The translations under genes and the position numbers were made by a program. Positions 47,413 to 52,036 of a DNA stretch of 52,036 bases are shown in pieces; positions within the stretch are counted from its first letter, which is position 1; each line of letters begins with the position of its first letter. The notes beneath the pieces are model-generated. The model saw only the letters and a list, made by a program, of their open reading frames with translations. It was not told the origin of the DNA and did not search any database. The DNA is from Candidatus Woesearchaeota archaeon (lineage in GTDB: Archaea; Nanobdellota; Nanobdellia; Woesearchaeales; GW2011-AR4): positions 1 through 52,036 of the forward strand of contig JAGVXV010000012.1 of assembly GCA_018303625.1 (NCBI GenBank). The letters are read 5' to 3'.

Positions 47413-47969
47413 TATGCATCAACAAAAATCCTGTGTTTTTCAGTGCCCTGCAGCTCCTGGACTATCCTTTTGACTGTTGCTTTCTCCGGATCAGGCATAA
47501 GCTTGACCCTTTTCTTTATGTCAGCAAAGCTTTCAAAAGGCTTGTCATTCCTTGCCTCGACAATCTGCCACATATGCTTCTTTCCCAGGCCGGGCAAAAG
47601 CTCCAGCTGGTGCATCCTTGTGCTTAACGGCCTCGCATTGTTAAAGAAATCAACAAACCTTTTTTCATTTTTGTTGACAATATCCTTAACAACAAATTCA
47701 AGCTCATTTTTGCCTGTAGCGGTCAATTTTGAGATTGGCAGCTTGCCTACAATGTGGTGTATCTTGTCCCTTTTCCCTTCTCCAATATAGACTTCCTCAT
47801 AAGGCTGCAGGTGGACGTCCTTTTTTGGCACCAGCTCCAGCAGCACGAAATGCTCCCCGCCTATGGCTTGCGCTATTGGAGTCTTCATGTAGCTGGGCCT
47901 TTCATCAAAAGGATATCCATTCGGCAAAAAATCTAGCACTATTGCCATCTCTTCCTTACCTTTTTCCAT
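47412..47969 (-). CDS. DUF655 nucleic-acid-binding protein
   Basis: A 185-aa archaeal protein of unknown function. It has an OB-like first half (AIVLDFLPNGYPFDERPSYM, FVLLELVPKKDVHLQPYEEV, YIGEGKRDKIHHIVGKL) and a helix-hairpin-helix half (QLELLPGLGKKHMWQIVEAR, FESFADIKKRV). The fold suggests nucleic acid binding. In many archaea DUF655 lies next to L21e and RpoF, as it does here with one extra gene between. ATG at 47969 is 1 bp after the upstream stop. Confidence 0.92.
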   Translation of the reverse strand: MEKGKEEMAIVLDFLPNGYPFDERPSYMKTPIAQAIGGEHFVLLELVPKKDVHLQPYEEVYIGEGKRDKIHHIVGKLPISKLTATGKNELEFVVKDIVNKNEKRFVDFFNNARPLSTRMHQLELLPGLGKKHMWQIVEARNDKPFESFADIKKRVKLMPDPEKATVKRIVQELQGTEKHRIFVDA

Positions 47970-47970
47970 T

Positions 47971-48894
47971 TTAGAGTCTTGCAGCAGCATTGAATTGGTA
48001 AAACATTAACCTCCATTCGTTATCTATCTTCAGTGTTTTCATTGACAGGGCTCTTTGCTCCTTAACCCTCAGTAGCTTTTCCTTTTCCTTTAATATATGC
48101 TTTATCTTCCTATTTATTTTTTTTCTTATTTCCTCATTTTTCTTTAACTTGCTGAAAATCATGCTTTCTTTTTTGTATTCATTTTCAAAGCCTGAAAGCA
48201 GGGCAAAGATTCTTGCAACCCAATGGTGCATTACCTGATTTTTGAGCAAAGCGGGCTTTACTTTGGCAGGCGGGGGCAATTTTGCCTCCAAATGCATCAA
48301 AATTTCAGACTCTTTTTTAAGCACATCCCCAATATGCCTTGTTTCCACCGCCTTTTCTTTTATTATCCTCCCTTCTCCCCTTTTGTAGCCTTCAAGCAAT
48401 TTTTTATCCAAAAATATTACTTTTTCTATCAAGCTGTAAGCTACGTGTTCTAAACTCTCCAGGTCTTTTTTCCCCAAGTAACCTTTGGTTAAAATTTTTT
48501 GCGGCTTTTTTGGCTTTAATGATGGCAATGGGGTTTTTTTGGTTACTCCTATCTCCCTTAAAAAACTCTCTTCAAGGTAGTGGTTTATTGACCTTAGTTT
48601 GTCCACCATTGCCCTCAAAACCATGAGGTTGTTTTTAAACCCGCCCAATAACTCCTTTTTTGATTTGATTTTTCTAGGATCCACTGAAAATGTTTTTACC
48701 AGCGCCTCGTGCAGATGCCTCGCAAGCCCTTTTTTCTTTTTTTCAACTGAGATGCTTGTGCTAAAAATCAGCTTTTCGTAAGCCCGGGGGCTTATTTTAT
48801 GAGCCTTTATCCTGAATCTTGCGGCAGCGTTATTTATATCTCCAGCAAGCTTTTTATAAATATCAAAATGGCTTTGCTCTATGTCCACCCTCAT
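47971..48894 (-). CDS. Helical protein of unknown function, 307 aa
   Basis: Not recognised. The whole chain is helical, highly charged and basic. There are regular stretches near residues 86-112 (KNNLMVLRAMVDKLRSINHY) and 255-290 (KLKKNEEIRKKINRKIKHIL) that look like coiled coils. No membrane or signal segment. The position between rpoF and the DUF655 gene, on the same strand and tightly packed, suggests an accessory in RNA or translation matters. Confidence 0.6.
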   Translation of the reverse strand: MRVDIEQSHFDIYKKLAGDINNAAARFRIKAHKISPRAYEKLIFSTSISVEKKKKGLARHLHEALVKTFSVDPRKIKSKKELLGGFKNNLMVLRAMVDKLRSINHYLEESFLREIGVTKKTPLPSLKPKKPQKILTKGYLGKKDLESLEHVAYSLIEKVIFLDKKLLEGYKRGEGRIIKEKAVETRHIGDVLKKESEILMHLEAKLPPPAKVKPALLKNQVMHHWVARIFALLSGFENEYKKESMIFSKLKKNEEIRKKINRKIKHILKEKEKLLRVKEQRALSMKTLKIDNEWRLMFYQFNAAARL

Positions 48895-48959
48895 TTTTTA
48901 TATCCTGAACTTTTCTATTTATAAATATTTGTTTTTAAGCGACAAATATAGAATTATTG

Positions 48960-49298
48960 CTATTCGAATTGGTTTATAGCATCAACAATCTTCTTCATGC
49001 TTTCGCTGTTAATGCTCACGGTATAGCTTTGCAGCACGACCTTTAGGTCATTTACCGTTTTTGGCATTATGTCTATAATCTTCTTTATCTGGTTTTCTTT
49101 GAGCCTCGGTATATTCAGCTTTACTAATTTTTCATACATCTCAGAAGCCTTTTTTTGAGTTGCAACCTGGTTTAGGTACTCTTCAGTCCTTGAGGACCTG
49201 AAATTAAGCTCTTTATCACGCTTCTTAATCTTTTCAAGCTCTTCCTTCAGGTCATACACGCTTATCGGCTTCTCGGCAATTATCTCGGCTGTTGTCAT
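48960..49298 (-). CDS. rpoF: DNA-directed RNA polymerase subunit F (Rpb4)
   Basis: Part of the RNA polymerase stalk with subunit E. The 112-aa protein has AEIIAEKPISVYDLKEELEK near the start, an HRDC-like helix bundle (NFRSSRTEEYLNQVATQKKA), and LVKLNIPRLKENQIKKIIDI and MPKTVNDLKVVLQS, typical of archaeal RpoF. The ATG at 49298 follows the L21e stop by 5 bp; an in-frame TTG at 49307 would overlap it. The L21e-RpoF pair is common in archaea. Confidence 0.92.
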   Translation of the reverse strand: MTTAEIIAEKPISVYDLKEELEKIKKRDKELNFRSSRTEEYLNQVATQKKASEMYEKLVKLNIPRLKENQIKKIIDIMPKTVNDLKVVLQSYTVSINSESMKKIVDAINQFE

Positions 49299-49303
49299 TT
49301 TGT

Positions 49304-49591
49304 TCAAAGTTTTTTTAAATGCACCGGGTGCACTATTAAAATTTTATTTTTTCCCAAATTGTTGATACTGATTTTGTAGCATTTTCCCTGCATTCCTGTT
49401 ACTATCCCCGTTTTTTCCATAAACCTGGAGTGGTACATGCCTTTTTGCACTGCAGGCTCCGGGCTAAGGGTTACTTTTTGCCCTATTTCCAGCCTTTGCA
49501 GGTATCTTGTGAGGCTTATCTTGCCCCTGCTTCTCTTGTCCTTTTTTAATTTATACCTGGTTTTTCTCCTTGAGCCGCCTATCCTTTTCAT
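49304..49591 (-). CDS. rpl21e: Ribosomal protein L21e
   Basis: A large-subunit protein of 95 aa. It starts MKRIGGSRRKTRYKLKKDKR and includes RGKISLTRYLQRLEIGQKVT, EPAVQKGMYHSRFMEKTGIV and GKCYKISINNLGKNKILIVH, the usual L21e pattern with an SH3-like barrel. It is the first gene of the minus-strand operon L21e, RpoF, helical protein, DUF655, M50 protease, CFI-box protein. The TATA region to its right is AT-rich and shared with the divergent SepF gene. Confidence 0.96.
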   Translation of the reverse strand: MKRIGGSRRKTRYKLKKDKRSRGKISLTRYLQRLEIGQKVTLSPEPAVQKGMYHSRFMEKTGIVTGMQGKCYKISINNLGKNKILIVHPVHLKKL

Positions 49592-49754
49592 TTTACACCT
49601 TAAATTAAGATAAAAAAGAATGGTGTTTTGTTTATAAAGATTTCGCTGATTTTAACATTTCAATGATTAAATAAATTTTTCACTCAGGAATAGAAAGATT
49701 TAAATAGTTGTTAGTTCCACGAAATACCACAACTCATATCGAGTGGTGGCACAT

Positions 49755-50174
49755 ATGAAAAAATTTTTTTCAAAGCTCAAAGAAAAATTAGGCGCAAGTT
49801 CTGAAATTTTGGATGAGGTGCAGGAAGAGGGCTATGTGGAGCTTGATACAAGCAGCCCAGAGGCGAAAGCGAAAATAACCGTAAGGCCCTTTGTAATTGA
49901 TGATTTTGAGAGCATAAAGCCAATACTTGATGTATTAAGGGACGGAACTACGATAGCGTTGGTTAATATAAAGCCGTTGAAAGACAAGGATTTGGTTGAG
50001 CTGAAAAGGGCGATAAACAAGCTGAAGAAAACATGCGACGCAATCGAAGGTGACATAGCAGGATTTGGCGATAACTGGATTGCAGCAGTGCCGAGCTTCG
50101 CAAGGATACACAGGCACAAAAGGGAAGAGCCGAAGAAGGAAAGCGTAAGCGAAGTTTCCAGCTACGGCGAATAG
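49755..50174 (+). CDS. sepF: Cell division protein SepF (archaeal)
   Basis: A membrane anchor for the archaeal FtsZ ring. The 139-aa protein has an amphipathic N-terminal helix MKKFFSKLKEKLG for membrane binding, an acidic linker (ILDEVQEEGYVELDTS), and the SepF fold (residues 40-120: KITVRPFVIDDFESIKPILD, TTIALVNIKPLKDKDLVELK, TCDAIEGDIAGFGDNWIAAV). A polar tail ends it. ATG at 49755 was chosen; GTG at 49743 is in frame. GGTGG just upstream may be the ribosome site. No ftsZ is in the window. Confidence 0.9.
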   Translation: MKKFFSKLKEKLGASSEILDEVQEEGYVELDTSSPEAKAKITVRPFVIDDFESIKPILDVLRDGTTIALVNIKPLKDKDLVELKRAINKLKKTCDAIEGDIAGFGDNWIAAVPSFARIHRHKREEPKKESVSEVSSYGE

Positions 50175-50189
50175 ATTTTTAATTCTTTG

Positions 50190-50400
50190 ATATGTCGGAA
50201 ATATACCATCAGTTTGTAACTGATGGACGTAGCCCTATAACATGAGTAATTATGGTATATTTCCGAGCATGCTCAAAAACCACTGGACAACTTTGCGATA
50301 AGCAAACATGCTATCAGTCCATCGGAAATCAAAGATTTTCGAGTGTGATCGAAAATGCAAAGCATTTATCGACATTTGACTGGTGGTTTTTGACATGACC
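50190..50400 (+). ncRNA. Candidate structured RNA with long perfect stems
   Basis: A gap between two plus-strand genes with unusually strong pairing. A 15-bp perfect stem is TCGGAAATATACCAT (50195-50209) with ATGGTATATTTCCGA (50252-50266). A competing hairpin is CCATCAGTT (50206-50214) with AACTGATGG (50218-50226), which shares bases with the first, so a switch is possible. An 11-bp stem, TCAAAAACCAC (50273-50283) with GTGGTTTTTGA (50383-50393), encloses TTTGC/GCAAA (50292-50306) and ATTTTCGA (50335-50342) with TCGAAAAT (50349-50356). No ORF. Strand and ends are uncertain. It could instead be a mobile element remnant. Confidence 0.45.
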
Positions 50401-50482
50401 TAAAATTTAGAAAATTAATATCTTGTTAATAACAGCTCTCAAAATAGAAAATATTAAAAATCGGATAAAATTTTTCTTTTTA

Positions 50483-51010
50483 ATGGCCAAACCAGAAACT
50501 GTTGCAGGGCAGCTATGCCCTTTATGCCGCGAGAAAACATTGGAAATGACTGAAGAGGAGACAGAAGTGCCTTATTTTGGCAAGGTTTTTCTATTTTCAA
50601 TGACCTGCTCCAACTGCAAATACCATAAGGCTGATGTTGAGGCTGCTGAGCAGAAGGAGCCCTGCAAATACACTTTTGAGATAGGCAGCGAGCAGGATAT
50701 GAAAGTTCGTGTTGTTAAAAGCTCCGAGGCGACAGTTAAGATTCCGCACATAACAACGATAACGCCCGGCCCCGCTTCCCAGGGTTTTGTGACAAATATA
50801 GAGGGAATCTTAAACCGCGTAAAATACCAGATCGAGACTTTGAGGGACACAGCAGAAGATGATGAAGACAGGAAAAAAGCAAAAAACCTGTTGAAGAAGC
50901 TGACAAGGATAATGTGGGGGCAGGAGAAGCAAAAGCTCATTATTGAGGACCCAAGCGGAAACAGCGCAATAATAAGTGACAAGGCAGAGAAAAGCGGCTT
51001 AAAGGCTTAG
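50483..51010 (+). CDS. ZPR1 zinc finger domain protein
   Basis: A 175-aa archaeal ZPR1 relative. The zinc site is CPLC and CSNC (near residues 12-15 and 42-45). The domain follows: FGKVFLFSMTCSNCKYHKAD, MKVRVVKSSEATVKIPHI and TPGPASQGFVTNIEGILNR, a near match to the ZPR1 signature. Eukaryotic ZPR1 assists folding of elongation factor 1A; the archaeal role is unknown. ATG at 50483 was chosen over upstream in-frame codons, which do not fit the family. It has an AT-rich promoter region. Confidence 0.93.
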   Translation: MAKPETVAGQLCPLCREKTLEMTEEETEVPYFGKVFLFSMTCSNCKYHKADVEAAEQKEPCKYTFEIGSEQDMKVRVVKSSEATVKIPHITTITPGPASQGFVTNIEGILNRVKYQIETLRDTAEDDEDRKKAKNLLKKLTRIMWGQEKQKLIIEDPSGNSAIISDKAEKSGLKA

Positions 51011-51352
51011 TTTGGACAATAAAAGTAAGTTCCAATAACTGGACAATTGGCTTAAAATGCAAGAAGGTGCCTTAACTTTGCAAATCACCAATTTTTTAAT
51101 TAAATTGAATTTTTTAAATAAAATAAATAAAAAAATAGCGCAATCAAATGCGCAAATAATTGTGATGTGTTTATGCGCCAAATGCGGGTAAATTGTTGGA
51201 AAGGCAACCAATGAAATAAGAACAAAAACCAAATAATAAATAAAATTAAAAATCAAGGAAAAACAGCCAATAAAAATAATCAATAAATAATAATGAACAA
51301 TCAAAAAATAAAATAATAAAAAACTCTATAAAAATATTTTGTGGTGGTTAAA
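51011..51352. other. AT-rich intergenic region before the MTA phosphorylase gene
   Basis: A 342-bp gap. It holds two copies of TGGACAAT (51013-51020 and near 51041-51048), a GCGC-AATCAAAT-GCGC hairpin (around 51138-51153), and then A/T-rich irregular repeats of AATAAATAA type to about 51330. Leftward translation gives a hydrophobic frame with a TTG start that I do not believe. A promoter for the right-hand gene probably lies in the last 60 bp. Confidence 0.4.
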
Positions 51353-52036
51353 ATGATAAAAATCGGCATTATCGGCGGATCCGGCCTGGATGATCCTAAA
51401 ATTATGAAGGATGTGAAAGAAATTGAAGCCAATACAATTTATGGCAGGCCCTCTTCAACTTTAACTGCTGGAAAGATTAAGGGCGTTGATGCTGTAATTT
51501 TGGCAAGGCACGGCAAGAAGCATACAATTTACCCGACAGGCGTTAATTACCAAGCGAACATCCATGCTCTGAAGGAGCAGGGCTGCACGCATATAATTGC
51601 CACAACCGCCTGCGGCTCATTAAAAGAAGAAATCAAGCCCGGTGATTTTGTTTTTATCGACCAGTTTATTGACAGGACAACGAAAAGAAAAAGCACTTTT
51701 TACGAAAAAGAGCATGTTTGCCATATACCGATGGCAGAGCCTTTTTGCTCTTATTTAAGGAATTTATTGGCCGAAACTGCTAAGCAATTAGGCTTGAGGC
51801 ATCATAAAAAAGGTACAGTAATAACAATTGAAGGCCCTCGCTTTTCGACAAAAGCAGAAAGCAGCTTATTCAGGCAGTGGAATGCCGATGTAATCAATAT
51901 GAGCACTGTTCCTGAAGTTGTTTTGGCAAGGGAAGCCGGAATCTGCTATGCTTCAGTTGCAATGTCAACTGATTATGACTGCTGGCATCAGTCAGAGGAA
52001 GAGGTAAATATTGGAATGGTTTTGCAAATAATGAAA
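51353..52036 (+). CDS. 5'-methylthioadenosine phosphorylase (3' end beyond window)
   Basis: Splits methylthioadenosine, a by-product of polyamine synthesis, to recover methionine and adenine. The frame from the ATG at 51353 reads [18 protein letters not shown], then [80 protein letters not shown] and [11 protein letters not shown]. The last motif, S/T-D-Y-D-CW, is the MTA phosphorylase substrate site rather than that of purine nucleoside phosphorylase. GTGGTGG lies 5-11 bp upstream. The frame is open to the window end, 228 codons. It fits with speB and speD earlier in the window. Confidence 0.93.
   Translation, partial: MIKIGIIGGSGLDDPKIMKDVKEIEANTIYGRPSSTLTAGKIKGVDAVILARHGKKHTIYPTGVNYQANIHALKEQGCTHIIATTACGSLKEEIKPGDFVFIDQFIDRTTKRKSTFYEKEHVCHIPMAEPFCSYLRNLLAETAKQLGLRHHKKGTVITIEGPRFSTKAESSLFRQWNADVINMSTVPEVVLAREAGICYASVAMSTDYDCWHQSEEEVNIGMVLQIMK

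Noticed and set aside
50999-51304. A hydrophobic 101-aa reading frame on the minus strand to the right of the ZPR1 gene
   Set aside because: It begins with TTG without ribosome site, lies in extremely AT-rich DNA where long hydrophobic frames arise by chance, and overlaps the ZPR1 3' end.
1-52036. Prophage, transposon or integron in the window
   Set aside because: No transposase, integrase, capsid, terminal inverted repeat with target duplication or tRNA-linked attachment site was seen.

Overview
This window comes from an AT-rich archaeal genome, most likely a DPANN lineage of the Woesearchaeota/Pacearchaeota kind (inference). The archaeal signs are ribosomal proteins L10e, S6e and L21e, RNA polymerase subunit F, aIF2-gamma, family B DNA polymerase, archaeal SepF, RtcB with archease, a tRNA with a bulge-helix-bulge intron, TATA boxes, and ribosome binding sites of the GAGGTG/AAGGTG type. 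Many surface proteins start with the N-terminal anchors common in that group. Several genes look bacterial in type (triosephosphate isomerase, class II ribonucleotide reductases, sugar transferase, PdxB-like dehydrogenase).

Positions 1-8.1 kb hold RNA ligation and deoxynucleotide synthesis. The start of archease and all of rtcB are on the minus strand. Then comes a full class II (coenzyme B12) ribonucleotide reductase, nrdJ1, whose promoter carries two tandem NrdR-box-like palindromes 32 bp apart. After a minus-strand AbrB/PIN toxin-antitoxin pair follow cobO (makes adenosylcobalamin) and a second reductase, nrdJ2. NrdJ2 lacks the ATP-cone, one of the two redox cysteines and the C-terminal cysteine tail. 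An 8-oxoguanine glycosylase, a glycosyltransferase, endonuclease III and small metabolic or stress proteins follow up to 12 kb.

Positions 12-21 kb hold a 1158-residue surface protein with four tandem modules, an operon of a flavin reductase, a BtuF-like corrinoid binder without signal peptide and a short-chain dehydrogenase, an orphan sugar transferase domain, an exonuclease, and tRNA-Leu(CAG). That tRNA is interrupted in the T-loop by a 30-nt intron with a complete bulge-helix-bulge motif. A PspC protein and a TPR/nuclease-like fusion come next. RtcB and archease at the window start are the enzymes expected to ligate such exons.

Positions 21-35 kb hold a zincin-like protein, a doubled Lrp regulator, PolB with a C-terminal PCNA-binding box, a zinc ribbon/NYN pair, a candidate structured RNA (27.1 kb), thioredoxin with small acidic proteins, a DUF1461 membrane protein, TpiA, and two small regulators around a palindrome. 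A minus-strand cell-surface operon follows, with pilin-like proteins, a lipoprotein and a protein ending in a somatomedin-B-like domain. A second copy of the 3' part of the 27.1 kb RNA lies inside it at 34.05 kb.

Positions 35-52 kb are mostly core genes: L10e, S6e, aIF2-gamma, PhoU, a HAD phosphatase, a PdxB-like dehydrogenase, a polyamine set (agmatinase, SpeD, and at the right edge MTA phosphorylase), and the L21e-RpoF-DUF655-M50 protease operon. SepF and a ZPR1 zinc finger protein flank a strongly base-paired noncoding segment at 50.2 kb. I saw no CRISPR array, transposase, integrase or rRNA gene.
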